Source: Blepharisma japonicum (taxonomy: Eukaryota > Ciliophora > Heterotrichea > Heterotrichida > Blepharismidae). Taken from it: a stretch of 64,000 bases of DNA. Location: NCBI GenBank assembly GCA_949751835.1, contig CATKHK010000054.1:186001-250000 (forward strand). The letters run 5' to 3'. The position numbers and the translations under genes were made by a program. The notes under the pieces are model-generated. The model was not told the DNA's origin and ran no database searches. It saw only the letters and a program-made list of their open reading frames with translations. Within the stretch, counting starts at the first letter, position 1; each line of letters opens with the position of its first letter. Positions 12,321-23,483 of the stretch are shown here, one piece after another.

Positions 12321-12454
12321 TTAAAATATGTAATTGATATTATGATAGAGCCTACAAAAATAGGGTTTAAATTATTTAATAGCTAAAGTTGAATTATCTA
12401 TCGATATAAAATTTTATATAATCTTGTTTCCTTTATCAAACAACACTGTTGAAA

Positions 12455-13633
12455 TTATTTCTCTGCTAATGATTGATTCTCACTTAGTGTCCTCCTTAGC
12501 ATATTATACACTTTTGAAGTATATTTGCTTCCAATCCTATTATCTCTTACAAATCTGTGAGCAAGGCTAAAAAGATCATCTCCTTTCGCGACTTCAATTG
12601 CTGCAGTTTTTCCTTCATCAATCTCAAAATTTACTTTTATTGAAGGATGAATAGTCTGCTCTATTAACTCTTTGATTGAAATTGCTATACTTTCACAAGC
12701 TTCATCACTAAGATTATGAGTGCTTGAAAATTCTTTTGCTAATTCTTCAGGAATATCCCCATCTCTAATTGTAATTGTTTCTTCTTTATCTTCACCAGTA
12801 CTTATTTGTAAGCTTCCTATCACTTTTTTCCTCGTTTCTGCCAGTTTTTCTGTTTGTAATAGTGGTGGTTTAATTTTTTCTAATTGTTTTTTATGATTTT
12901 CCTCTTCACATTGTTTCACTTTTTTATCATAATTTTTCAATTCTTTGACTACAACTCCAAGATAATTATTTATTTCTTGCTGTATTAAATCTCCAAGCTC
13001 CCTTATGCTTTTATAATTAGCTTTAATATTTTTTTGTTTAAAAGCTCTGATAGCTATATCATAAGAGCTGTCGCCAGAATATACATCTTCTGTAACAGTA
13101 TAGCCTGACCCAATATTAATATCAAGCGAAATTAATGATACTTTATTGACTGTTTTTTGTGAAGATTTTGATGAATTACTTGATGTTATGGTATCTTGGC
13201 TGGATTTTTTGGGCTTTGGAGTTAGGCTAGTTTTAACGACTGGGGCTTTTTTTGGCTTAGGTTTTGTTACGGTTTTAGGGATTATTCTTTTGGTAGTTTT
13301 TTTGTAGTCTTCGTATTTTCCCTTAAGTTTTTTAATCTCTTGAGCTAATTTGCTGGTTTCAATTTCAGATGGCTCGAATTCGTGGCTGTCAACTGGCCCA
13401 TCATAGACTTTGAAATCGTCATATAAAAATAAGATGTTAGACTCGTCTGAACACATTGAAATCTGGCTCATTTCTTTGAGAACGCTAGCTGTAAATGGCT
13501 GTTTCTGAATTTCATTAATTTTTTCAGTTTCTTCAATACTCTTTGATAAGTCACTATTTAATGTTTCTGAATTAGATAAGTTTCCTATTTCTTCTGAGCT
13601 GTTCTCTTTGCTGAGGGAATCTTCATAACTCAT
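12455..13633 (-). CDS. Unrecognised protein with repeated D-x-x-x-x-A-x-x-F module
   Basis: This 392-residue soluble protein has no in-frame TGA and no intron. The first 90 residues are acidic and Ser/Glu-rich. A basic Lys/Pro/Ser stretch (about 105-160) follows, then three related modules. Each has a short beta-like run, an acidic D/GD turn, an A-x-x-F helix (DIAIRAFKQKN about 190; ELAKEFSSTHNLS about 300; SLAHRFVRDNRIG about 360) and a second amphipathic helix. A helical basic segment separates modules one and two. I do not recognise a named family. The modules resemble small ubiquitin-fold or protein-binding units, but that is only an impression. It faces the sorting-nexin gene head to head across 212 bp. 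Confidence 0.7.
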   Translation of the reverse strand: MSYEDSLSKENSSEEIGNLSNSETLNSDLSKSIEETEKINEIQKQPFTASVLKEMSQISMCSDESNILFLYDDFKVYDGPVDSHEFEPSEIETSKLAQEIKKLKGKYEDYKKTTKRIIPKTVTKPKPKKAPVVKTSLTPKPKKSSQDTITSSNSSKSSQKTVNKVSLISLDINIGSGYTVTEDVYSGDSSYDIAIRAFKQKNIKANYKSIRELGDLIQQEINNYLGVVVKELKNYDKKVKQCEEENHKKQLEKIKPPLLQTEKLAETRKKVIGSLQISTGEDKEETITIRDGDIPEELAKEFSSTHNLSDEACESIAISIKELIEQTIHPSIKVNFEIDEGKTAAIEVAKGDDLFSLAHRFVRDNRIGSKYTSKVYNMLRRTLSENQSLAEK

Positions 13634-13845
13634 ATTTATCTTATAACGTGTACTTATAATCTAAATAATTAAACTTTTTCTTTTAAATCCTTATAAAATG
13701 CAATTTTTATTAAATCTGCAAGGCTATTTCACCATTAAAACATCAGTTGCACTGTTACCAGTATATGCTATGAATCAGTAAATATTCATATAAATTTTGC
13801 TGATTTATCAAAAATTTATGTAATAATCCATAATTTTTTAAAGCC

Positions 13846-15657
13846 ATGGACTTAGATTACGAAGAAGAAGACTTTTTAAGCGAGGTCGAGAGAAAAGCCA
13901 AACAAAACTTTCTGCGCGAAGAAATCTTAGACATGCATTATGACCCTAATCTATTTACCCAGTTCTGCGAAAGCAAGAAAACTGCAGACATTAACTGCTG
14001 GGAATTTGATGATCTCCAAGATTGTGTAAGAGAATTTAAGCTTAAATACCGTCCTGGAGAAACATTAGAAGATTTAGTTGAACAAAAGAAAAAAGAAGAG
14101 GAAAAAGAGAAAAAGATTGTGACACCGTTTACCAGCAAAAAGCCTGATAATGTTGAAGGGTTTAAAAAGCCTAATAATTTTGAAGAGTCTAAAAAACCAG
14201 AAATTCCTATAAAAACAGCGAAAAAGAATACAGAAGAAAGGAAAGTGGAAGAAAAGCCAAGAAATAAAGGTGGCGATATAATTGATCCTTTGCAATCTTT
14301 TAGCTCTGAGAGGAGAAATATTGTGGTAGAAAAACCAGTGCAAGAAGTCCCAAAGATAAAGGAAGCCAAGAGCGAAAGCCCAAAATTGCAGACTCCTTCT
14401 AGCATAAATCCCAAAAATTCATCCCCAAGGAGTCAGGAAGCTATTAAAGTTGAAAATAAGCCAGAACCAAAAGAAATTTCTAGCAAAATAGGTCCAGTTC
14501 TTGAAGAGAGAAAAGAAATACCCTCAGAAAACTATCAAAATGATGTCTACGAGATATCAGTAAAAGCTATCCCTCAGAATGAAATTTCTGAATGCAAGAC
14601 CTTAGAAGTTATTATCACTCAAGTTGAAGTTGTGCAAGGCGGTTTTCTTACTTCAGATTATGTAGAGTATGATGTTTGCACATTGCCATTTAAATGGAAT
14701 GTTAAAAGGAGATATAGGGACTTTTATTGGCTACGGCAAATGCTTTGCTTTGCATTTCCTGGAATTTATATTGCTCCGATTCCTCCTAAAAAAGCTATGG
14801 GTAACTTAAAAGAGACGACAATTTTTAAAAGAAAAAAGTTTTTAAATCAATATATTTCGGCGTTGATTAGGAATCCGTTGACAAGGCGATCAGAGTATTT
14901 TTTACGATTTTTAAAAGAAGACAACCAAGAAGTATTTAATACTTATAAAGAGCAATGCAAAGCATTGCTAAATCCTGCAGAATCATTACCAGAAATCGTA
15001 AGCATAACAGGAAAAGTCACCTGCGATCTTTCAGACAAAACAAAATCATTCGACCAAATTAAAAAATACATAACTTATGCAGAAGCCCTAAAAAAGAGAA
15101 TCAAAAAACAACAACTAAGCCTTTTTAACAGCCTTATTCAAGTCTCTGAATCTCTAAATGGCTATACCGAGCTTATTAAACAAATGGAAGCTATCCAAGA
15201 TATTTTGCCATACAATAAAGCCAACAAAGAAACCTACTCCTCCATCAACAAATCATTACTAGATCTATCAGCTCAGCATCTTGAAAAAGCCAAAAATATC
15301 AAAGAATTTTTCTGCATGCATTTTAGTTACTTTTATAATGAGCTTAATACTATCAAAGACCTTATAAAAGACCGAGATGCCCGATTTTCTGAATATAAAA
15401 AAATAGAACTTAAAAATCTTGGGAATGAAAATGGATTAAAAAATATGTATGCATATTTTAATCATCAGGTCACTGAAGAAGTGGAAAGGGTCGCTATAGA
15501 TAATGTCTTGCTTAATAATATTCATTTTTGGGAAATGGCAAGAAAAGAGGCTGATGATACTATTCAATATCACCTTATTTGGGGTACTTTAATGGTAAAG
15601 CTTGCTGAGCTGAGAAAAGTTATACCACCAAGACCTTATATAACAGTTAAAAAATAA
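13846..15657 (+). CDS. PX-domain sorting nexin with C-terminal BAR-like helices
   Basis: The 603-residue protein starts with an acidic region, then a low-complexity Lys/Pro/Glu linker (about 75-225). A PX domain follows (about 235-365): the RRYRDFYWLRQML core carries the Arg-Tyr pair that binds phosphatidylinositol-3-phosphate, and a proline-rich PIPPKK loop and basic KRKKFLNQYI stretch follow. From about 385 to the end the sequence is helical and could form a BAR-type dimer, as in SNX1/2/Vps5 of retromer. This points to endosomal sorting. No TGA codons or introns are needed. The PX call is firm; the BAR call rests on helix pattern and position. Confidence 0.88.
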   Translation: MDLDYEEEDFLSEVERKAKQNFLREEILDMHYDPNLFTQFCESKKTADINCWEFDDLQDCVREFKLKYRPGETLEDLVEQKKKEEEKEKKIVTPFTSKKPDNVEGFKKPNNFEESKKPEIPIKTAKKNTEERKVEEKPRNKGGDIIDPLQSFSSERRNIVVEKPVQEVPKIKEAKSESPKLQTPSSINPKNSSPRSQEAIKVENKPEPKEISSKIGPVLEERKEIPSENYQNDVYEISVKAIPQNEISECKTLEVIITQVEVVQGGFLTSDYVEYDVCTLPFKWNVKRRYRDFYWLRQMLCFAFPGIYIAPIPPKKAMGNLKETTIFKRKKFLNQYISALIRNPLTRRSEYFLRFLKEDNQEVFNTYKEQCKALLNPAESLPEIVSITGKVTCDLSDKTKSFDQIKKYITYAEALKKRIKKQQLSLFNSLIQVSESLNGYTELIKQMEAIQDILPYNKANKETYSSINKSLLDLSAQHLEKAKNIKEFFCMHFSYFYNELNTIKDLIKDRDARFSEYKKIELKNLGNENGLKNMYAYFNHQVTEEVERVAIDNVLLNNIHFWEMARKEADDTIQYHLIWGTLMVKLAELRKVIPPRPYITVKK

Positions 15658-15791
15658 TTTATTATGGCTTAAAATTCATTATTTTAAATTTAGATAAAGG
15701 TTATATTATTAAGCTGACTTTTTGCGTGTAGACTTGTATATACATTTTTTGGCTAATTCAAGTATAAAAACTTAAGTTTATTAATCAAAAA

Positions 15792-18700
15792 ATGGACAAC
15801 AAAGAACTTGAAGTCGAGGATGAAAAATTATCTGAAGCTGAAGAACATAAAACAAACTTCTTTCAACGCATGTGGAGAGGCCTCAAGTCAGCACTTATGG
15901 GAACCTTATTTGTGATGGCAAAGGACAGCAGGGTGTCATTCAAAATGAATCTGTTGGGAATGCTTATAGACACTCTTCAAATATTATCCTTCCCATTTAA
16001 TGACCGAGCCGAGTTCCCTTGAAACAAAGAATATTCAGAACTATTTGCAGAGATCTGTTATTACATAAAATTTGAGTTTTATATATCAGAAGAAAATGCC
16101 CTACAAAATTTGATAATATATTTGTGCTGCATGTTTTTTGTCTTTGCAAATTTGCTTAATTTTGGGATTGTTGGATACCGGTTTATCAATAAAAAAGTCC
16201 AAAATGTCGTTTTACTTAAAACCCTCAGATCGGTTTCTTCACTTATGACGACATTATTATACTTGCCATTTCAGACTCTTTTTATTATAATTTTGAGCTG
16301 TGCTGTGGGTGCAATGGATTTTGAAGGATGCCCAAAAGAACAAAGTTGACTGCTTATAGCCTCATCTTCAATAATTTCAATCATATTTGGACTATTAAGT
16401 CTTATAGTCGCCGCAAGTTTTTATGAATTAGAGTATACAAGTGAAGACATAGCAGCACGACCACATGCAAGGGTTGAGCTCTTATTTTTGGTGACTAAAG
16501 CTGCAATTATTTTCTTTTTTAATTTTTACTACGAAAAAGAGTATTATTGGATGCTTGACATCATACTTCTGGTATCTGGTATCACAATTACTTACCTGTA
16601 TCTTTATTATATGCCGTTTTATGACTACCGGACTTGTGTCATCCAAACTCGGTTTTTGGCAATTTTCACTTGGGCAGGCATTTGCTTAGCAATTGCCTTG
16701 ATAATTGACAATCATGAAGATCCAGTCCCAGTAACAATGTTTTATATTGGGATTCCATGCTGATGGATTTTAATTGGTGAAGCTTGTAATTGAAGAAGGC
16801 GAGAGCTATTAAATAAAACTATAAACACTATCAGAAATCCCTATGAGGTCGAGCTTCATACAAGATTTATGATATTAGACAGAGTAGGGTCTTATAAGAC
16901 CAAAGACACGCAGCTTTTAGACGAAATTGAAGAATTTTATTATCAAGCCGAAAGAAAGTTCCCAAAATCAAGCATTTTAAAGATCTTTGTTGCACAATTT
17001 CATTTAACCTATAAAAATCGCCAAGAAGCCATACCAAAGCTGGAGCAAGCTGAAGAAAGAAACCCAAAGCTTGATGAACAGTTTATTATTTATAAAACAA
17101 GGCAGCATGTAGGAAAAGACGCTATCACAATGGTCACTTTTGCAAGCTATTTAGAGTCAGCACATATTGCAGAAGTACAGTCTTTGTCAGCACAGACTGA
17201 GTTTTGGAGGGAGCTTGGAAAAAGTAAAGCACCAAGTTTTGATAACTTGACGAGGCTTGCAAAAACAATTACAAAAAATTTTGATACTGCATATAGCCAT
17301 TATCAGTATTTAATGAATGTGGATAGGACTCATAAGAAAATGTTGCCGATGTATGTGTATTTTTTGCAAGATTTAATGCATAGAGACGATTTGGAGGTCA
17401 GAAATCTGAGAAATAGGGTTCATGATATTAGAGCTCAGGATTCAGTGAAAGCAGTATCAAAAGATATATTTTTAGTCAACCCAGAAGTAGAAATTGCATG
17501 CTCAGGCCACGCAATTGGGCTGATCGAAAAAGTTAACTCAAGTTTCTTATTGTGGCTCCAGTATCCTAAAGCATTATTAATAAACCAAAATGTAATAAGA
17601 TTTATGCCAGATCCGTTCGGTCGAGACTTTTTAGCAAGAATTGACGCCTTTCAAGACTATTGGGAAGATTTAAATGAAATTTCTCCTGATGACGTATATT
17701 TTATTGATAAAGATGGCTACATAGTATCTGCCCCTTGCAAACTTGTTATAGCTAGCGACGACATAATAAATAGGCGAAAAAGTATGGTCACCAAAGAATT
17801 GCTTAAAGCAGAAGACGACACTACTAATAACAGCAATCTATTACAAGACGACATCAAGCTTGGAAACACTGCTGATGCTATTGCCTATTACCAACGGCCT
17901 ATGTTTCCTGATCTTGCCAACAAGCTAGCCTGCCAATTCTCTATAAGTGACGATGACGTCGCTTTGCTAATCATCAACTCAGACATGAAAATAATTTATT
18001 TCAATCGACAAGCTCATTTTTACTTTGGGGTAATTCCTGATTTACATGGGCACAAAGATATTTCAGAAATTATTGCGAATTTTAAAATGATATTTGAAAG
18101 GTCTAAAACATCAATTAAAACAAGAACTGGGAGACATTTAGACTATGAGCCTGTACAGTCCTTTGTGTTGACGCCTAATGGGAGATATTTAAAAGTTGTA
18201 TTTAATATTTCTGAACATTGTATAGAAAAAAATGTATTTTATATTATTAATATGACAGAAGCACCAGCATACTCAAAATCAACTAATTTATTTTTAGCTC
18301 ATTTTTCAAGAGTAATAGAATCTGCACTTATGAGGAGAAATACTAGGATTGAATCAGCTGTAGTAAACCCTGAAAGCACAGAAAATGGCTTAAAAAGTAC
18401 AAAAAGGATATTGATGTCTCTAAGAAAACAAATAGAAGAAAAAAATAGAGGTTTTTCTCCAGAGCTGAACAGACTTAATTTATTTTTCTTTCTTTTTGGA
18501 GTATTTATGATCGTTGTTTTCAGCGTAAACTTTTATATTGTGGAGGTTTCATTCGACACTTACACTGATAGATTGGATTATATGAGTAGCTTAACTGATA
18601 TCCAAAATTACAGTGTTTTACTATCATTTTTTGTTAGGCTGCTTGATGCTAACCAAAGAGGCCTAAAAATGCCAGAAGATGCTAATTCAATAATAACTCA

Positions 18701-20276
18701 AGTAAACTATGCAGCTTTAAACTTAAGCAATTTAGCCTCAGGCATGAGCAAACATGTAAGCTTCACCTGGCTTCAAAACTCTGAAATCAATTGTGTAAGC
18801 TATGATAAAGCTAAAGGCTACTATATTGACAGCTTCAATCCCATAAACAGCATAATGCAACAAGTCACCTTTACAAAGAAGTTAATAAAATCAGACCTTA
18901 GTGAATGGGACGTAGAAACAAGTCCTACATCTTATTGGGTTTTCGAAAACGGCATGGCTTCTATTTCAATCGCTCTTGACTATTTAGCTGACAAATACAA
19001 CGATAAAGCTTACGATGATCGAGAAAATACTTTATTATTTGGTGTCTGGTTTGCATTGGTAGAAGTCATACTAGTTTTCGTTTTATTACTATTTGTGGTT
19101 CCTTTATTTTTTAAATCAGAAAGAATTCATTTAGAGGTAGTCGGGGTATTTTTTAGCATAAATCAAAAGCTAGTATCTTATTTAGAAGAAGATACTATTA
19201 ATAAATTAAGTATGAGAAAAGATAAATCATACCCAGACTGCAGAGGACAATATAGAGCTGGAGAAGAATTATGAAACGAAATAGTATTTTCTGATTTAAA
19301 GAAAGCTGAACTCGGCTCTTTTACTGATAAAAGACACAAACTTATAGCTCACAACAAAAGATGCATTTCAAGGCTAAAAGTCATATTCATTAATGGGCTT
19401 ATGAGAAGTATTTGGCTATTTTGCATAATTTCCCTTATATATGTACTTGTTTTTCAGCTTTGGGTTGGGGAGCTAATCCCTCTTAATTTATTAGAGCATG
19501 GGGTCAGAATTGTGAAATATTTTGGGACAATGGATATTCTATTAACAAGAAGCAACCTTTTCCTTATTAATATTGTAATGTCAACTATGAAAGGTTATGA
19601 TAATATCACTGAGCTAAATGGGACATACCCAAACGCTTTTTTATCAATTGATTATGCTTCCCAAGAATTTTTTAATGAAACTGATAATTTAAGAAACTTT
19701 ATGGAAGCTTTACTTGTAGGGAATAATTCAATGAATATGCCTTATAAAGATATTTACTCTTTATCTAGAAGTGATTTCTATAATGATTTATTTGTAGACA
19801 GCTGCGAATCATTGGTTTCAGGGCTGGACTGTAGTGCTTTAGACGATATTCTTAATTCAGGGTACAGGGAATCTATTATGACTTTTATTTTTGACTCAGA
19901 ATTTTTAGCTAAAGAAACGTATATAGATATGATGAATTCTACTATAGAAGAAAGATGAGAAGCTTTGGACTATGATTTATTAAGAACTCTGCAGCTGGAG
20001 TATAAGTACCTGTGACTTATGGGAAAAGGTGTCCAAAATAATGTGCTGGATTATTTTCATAATACTTTGGACACCTATTTTTTAGTAAGGCAATGGGTTT
20101 TGATATTTTTTTGTATTACAACTTTCTTTTATTATATCCTTATTTTTAGAAGAGCATTGGCGAGGCAGGAAAGGAGAAGAAAGCTTTCAAGGTCGATGCT
20201 ACTACTTTTACCTGAGAAAATCGTTGTAAGATCACAAGAAGTACAAGATTATTTGTGTCATATAAATTTAGAATAG
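15792..20276 (+). CDS. Giant PAS-domain, multi-membrane TmcB-type protein (paralogue 1)
   Basis: Reading many TGA codons as Trp (for example 16020, 16347, 16761, 19272, 19956, 20274 is TAG stop) joins six fragments into one 1494-residue protein. The N-terminal third holds several membrane helices (from about residue 100 to 330). A TPR-like helical region (about 360-560) and a PAS-like domain (about 715-800, around VALLIINSDMKIIYFNRQA) follow. Four or more widely spaced membrane helices then enclose extracytosolic loops (about 895, 1081, 1206, 1436). The layout matches the large protist family annotated after Dictyostelium TmcB, often carrying PAS modules. Function is not settled; a sensory role is plausible. 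A related gene lies at 35581-40764. Trp codons are mostly TGA here, unlike in housekeeping genes. Confidence 0.88.
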
Positions 20277-20506
20277 CTTTGAAAAAATAAGTTTTTTATA
20301 ATTTTGATGAGATAAGTAGGCTATTTAAACATGAGTAGCGAGTTTCCATATTTTTAACTTCAATGGCGTGGGATTATTTTTCTATAGCAAAACCACTTTG
20401 CCTTTATTTCAAGCAAAGCATATATGAAATTTAAAATTTAAGTAAACTTGAGAGATTTTAATAGTCTTGTTTTAAAGCCGTTTATTATTAGTATAAATAT
20501 ATCAAG

Positions 20507-21325
20507 ATGGGTTCTCAAGTTTCTAATCTCTGTCTGAAATGCTTTGATCCCTCAAGGGATAGCATTGAATATGAAAATATCCCAACCTCAAATGACTCTA
20601 CAGTTGTAGAGCTACTTGATATCAAAAGCCATGAAGAGCCTCTAAGACCTGAATCTCAGCACAATAATCTTTCCGCATTCGAAAAGCCTCAGGAAAATAC
20701 GAATATTCTGCATGCTGCATTAGAAGAAGCCAAAAAAGAGTTCTTAGCCTATGCAAATTCCCCAATGAGTCATGATGATTGTGAAGAATTACATAACAAG
20801 GATGGTTACACAATTTACGGAAAGGACTTAGAAAGAGGATTTATTTTAAAATCACAATGGAAAATCCCTTATACACCAGCTGAATATCTTGGACTATTTT
20901 TAAACTTAGATGAAAGAGTCAAATGGGATCCTCATATACAAGAAATAAAACTAATTTCAAAAGATAATGATGGGTATGCAATGACTCATACAAAATTGAA
21001 AAAACACCCTGTGGTTTCTCAAAGAGACATTGTTTCAGAGTCAAAATTATTTAACTTAGACAATGGGATGCTTATTGTTAGCAAATCCTGTGAGCATCCT
21101 GATTATCCAGCTACAAAAGATATGGTAAGAATGATACTCTTTTTAACAGGATATTATGTGCAGCCAATCGAAGAAGACGAAGAAGGGAATAAGTCTAAAG
21201 TTTTCAATGTTATAAAAATCGATTTTGGAGGGTCTTTTCCTCAAAAAATGGTTAAAAAAGCGAATGTGTTGGAAGTCCAAAAAATGAATAAAGCAATTTT
21301 AAAAGTGTTAAAGAATAAAGAATAA
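20507..21325 (+). CDS. START-domain lipid-binding protein, likely N-myristoylated
   Basis: This 272-residue protein starts MGSQVSNLCLKCF: Gly2 and Ser6 suit N-myristoylation, and the two nearby cysteines suit palmitoylation, so it is likely anchored to a membrane. Residues about 75-268 form a START domain. The pattern LKSQWKIPYTPAEYLGLFLN, DERVKWDPHIQEIKLI, then VVSQRDIVSESK and a final amphipathic helix is typical of StAR-related lipid transfer proteins and of their phosphatidylcholine-transfer-like branch. Such domains carry sterols, phospholipids or ceramide between membranes; the ligand cannot be read here. No TGA or intron is needed. It lies 231 bp after the TmcB-type gene on the same strand. 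Confidence 0.87.
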   Translation: MGSQVSNLCLKCFDPSRDSIEYENIPTSNDSTVVELLDIKSHEEPLRPESQHNNLSAFEKPQENTNILHAALEEAKKEFLAYANSPMSHDDCEELHNKDGYTIYGKDLERGFILKSQWKIPYTPAEYLGLFLNLDERVKWDPHIQEIKLISKDNDGYAMTHTKLKKHPVVSQRDIVSESKLFNLDNGMLIVSKSCEHPDYPATKDMVRMILFLTGYYVQPIEEDEEGNKSKVFNVIKIDFGGSFPQKMVKKANVLEVQKMNKAILKVLKNKE

Positions 21326-21417
21326 AATATTTTTAATAAAAAAATTCAAGAAACTTAAAATGAAGTTACAAGTCTATATATAATAATTAAATCATTACTA
21401 TTTCAATATTAATTAAA

Positions 21418-22467
21418 ATGCGACGAAACTCATCTTGCCTTGAAATCCTTAAAGAATGCAAACAATCCCCTTCAGGCCGCCTCAGTGCAGAGCTTTTCCC
21501 ACGGCGACACTCAGTTCATAGTCCTCTTATTTCCTTTCAAGTTCAAACACCTAAGCTCTGAAAATTTTCTAAATCCCCATCTCCTACTAGCCAAAGTTCC
21601 GTTTCCTCTAAAGTCCAATTTGAAATTAGCCGGATTATTGCCCATCGTGAAAATCCTGCCTTAGATAATGAGCCAAATATAGAAGAAAATAGCTTTGACA
21701 ATAAATATAACCAAACTGAAGGCAAGTTTACCAGTAAATTTGCAGGGACTTTTACAATCCCTAGATCAAAATTCCAGTTAATATCAGGGCCTGACTGATT
21801 GCCTCCTTCAGAAAAAACAAAAGATATTGCTCCTCAAGTATTTGAGGAAATTCAGCTTATATCTGAAAATTCACAAAAGTATACACAGCATTTAAAAACT
21901 TTCCATAAGAATAAGCCACAAAAGAAATATATTGTAAGCCTCAAAAAAAGTCTGAGAGAAATGAAAAATCTCAAATTAAGCGCAGATGATATCTGAAGAA
22001 TGAACAAAATCATACCAAAAGAGCCATATCATAGGCCTGGCGCTAAAGAGTTTATTCAAGCATGTAAAGAAGGTGATGAAATCAAAGCTATGGCTATGGT
22101 TGCTGAAGACAAGCATATCCTTCATGTTTTTGATTCTATGGGAATGACCGGACTCCATTGAGCCTGTATACGAAATTATGTGAATTTGGCTAGATTTCTG
22201 TTGAACAATAAAGCATATGTAAATAGCTCAGATTATGTAAATTTTATATAGTGCCATAGAACTCCTATGCATTTGGCTGCAAAAATTGGAAGCGAAAGAC
22301 TGATAAACTTATTGATAGAATATAAAGCGGATCCATTGAAATTTAGCAATGGCAAAAAATTACCGGTTCATATGACAAAAAATGAAGCAATTAAAATTAG
22401 AATAAGGAGATATATGATGGTAAATTTTATGTAGGAAAATTATGTACAGCAATTCAAAAAAAAATAA
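21418..22467 (+). CDS. Ankyrin-repeat protein, two 15-nt introns
   Basis: With four TGA-Trp codons and two 15-nt introns (22237-22251 and 22420-22434) this reads as 339 residues. The first 170 are polar and look unstructured. A helical section follows, and from about 210 come ankyrin repeats: EFIQACKEGDEIKAMAMV, then TGLHWACIRNYVNLARFLL (Trp is TGA) and TPMHLAAKIGSERLINLLI. The second intron lies after ATGATG near the 3' end; if retained, TAG in it ends the protein eleven residues earlier, so both ends are possible. Ankyrin repeats mediate protein contacts; the partner is unknown. The start is the ATG at 21418. Confidence 0.82.
22237..22251 (+). other. 15-nt intron 1 (ankyrin gene)
   Basis: The intron is GTAAATTTTATATAG, phase 0, with A at position 10. 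Removal connects two ankyrin repeats that are otherwise interrupted by TAG. Confidence 0.93.
22420..22434 (+). other. 15-nt intron 2 (ankyrin gene), terminal
   Basis: The sequence GTAAATTTTATGTAG differs from intron 1 of the same gene at one position. It is phase 0 with A at position 10. Splicing adds 11 residues before TAA at 22465-22467; without splicing the gene ends at 22434. Confidence 0.72.
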
Positions 22468-23483
22468 ATTAGCTATATTCTTTTATGTATAGAGATATTC
22501 AAGAATATATCTGAATATTAATAACCAAGAGTAACAATTGTAATTAATTTTTTGTTAAGTATTGTTTGATAAACTATATAAAATTGATGGATTTCTTGTA
22601 TTGCTAAATCAATATAACTTTTCTTTAAGATAGAATTAATTTTCATGATATGCAATTAAAGTTTAAAAATAAATTCACATCCATTTATAAAGAAATAATT
22701 AAGAAATTGTTTATTATAATTTTAGGTATTTTTCATTTTGTTTTCAATAGTAAATTAAATTGGTAATAATAAAATGTGTTGAGTAATCATAAGTTTTATC
22801 AGGAAGATTTTTTGTTGTGATAAAGAAGATAAAGAAGATTATCCTAACTCTCAAGGCAATAATGGTTATGAAAGGCCAAGAGGTGGATGTGGGAGGTAAA
22901 AGAGAACTATGAATTGCTTATGAGCTATGTGAAGGGTAAGTCATAAAAACTAGACTTATTTGGAGAGCTCAATTTAAGTAATTCGTTATAAATAAAGTTT
23001 GATTAACATAATTACTAAAATTCTAGTAGCTCCATTAAAACATGCAGTAATCAAAATTGCTGAAAATTTTTCAAGCACAAAAAAATTTGATTTTTATATT
23101 CTTTATCATAATTACTTTCCTGATTTTATAAAACTTTAATATCTCAAGTTAATTTTTGGAAAATAGCTTTCATTTTTCAGTTTTTCAACAGTTTTTAATG
23201 GACTGAAATCATATTTGGATCTGAAAAATGATGTCAATAAATCATCAATTATAATTATCTTTATATTATCCTATCAGTCGATATAATTATGCTAAGAATT
23301 TGAATTATTCAAGAATTACTAATGATTAAGATAGAAATTTTCTTCTCTACAATAATTAAACTAGCGATAATTATTGAATGCATTTTTAATATAAACTCAG
23401 TATTGATCGCAAGAAATTACAATTTCCTATATAATCTCCATTACTTTCCATTCATTTAATCCATCCACATTTATAAAACTTTA
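22468..23483 (+). other. Intergenic region, 1.0 kb, mostly featureless AT-rich
   Basis: This is the second-longest gap in the window. It is AT-rich and holds no conserved coding pattern apart from one small candidate frame (22774-22899). I saw no tRNA, snRNA or repeat in it. Its end, before 23484, presumably carries the promoter of the dehydrogenase gene. Confidence 0.6.
22774..22899 (+). CDS. Candidate small protein, 41 residues
   Basis: With TGA as Trp the frame reads MCWVIISFIRKIFCC, then an acidic DKEDKED run and a Gly/Arg/Cys-rich end, stopping at TAA. A hydrophobic start with three cysteines followed by charges could be a small acylated membrane peptide. The local GC content is a little above the flanks. 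There is no homologue evidence; it could be chance. Confidence 0.25.
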
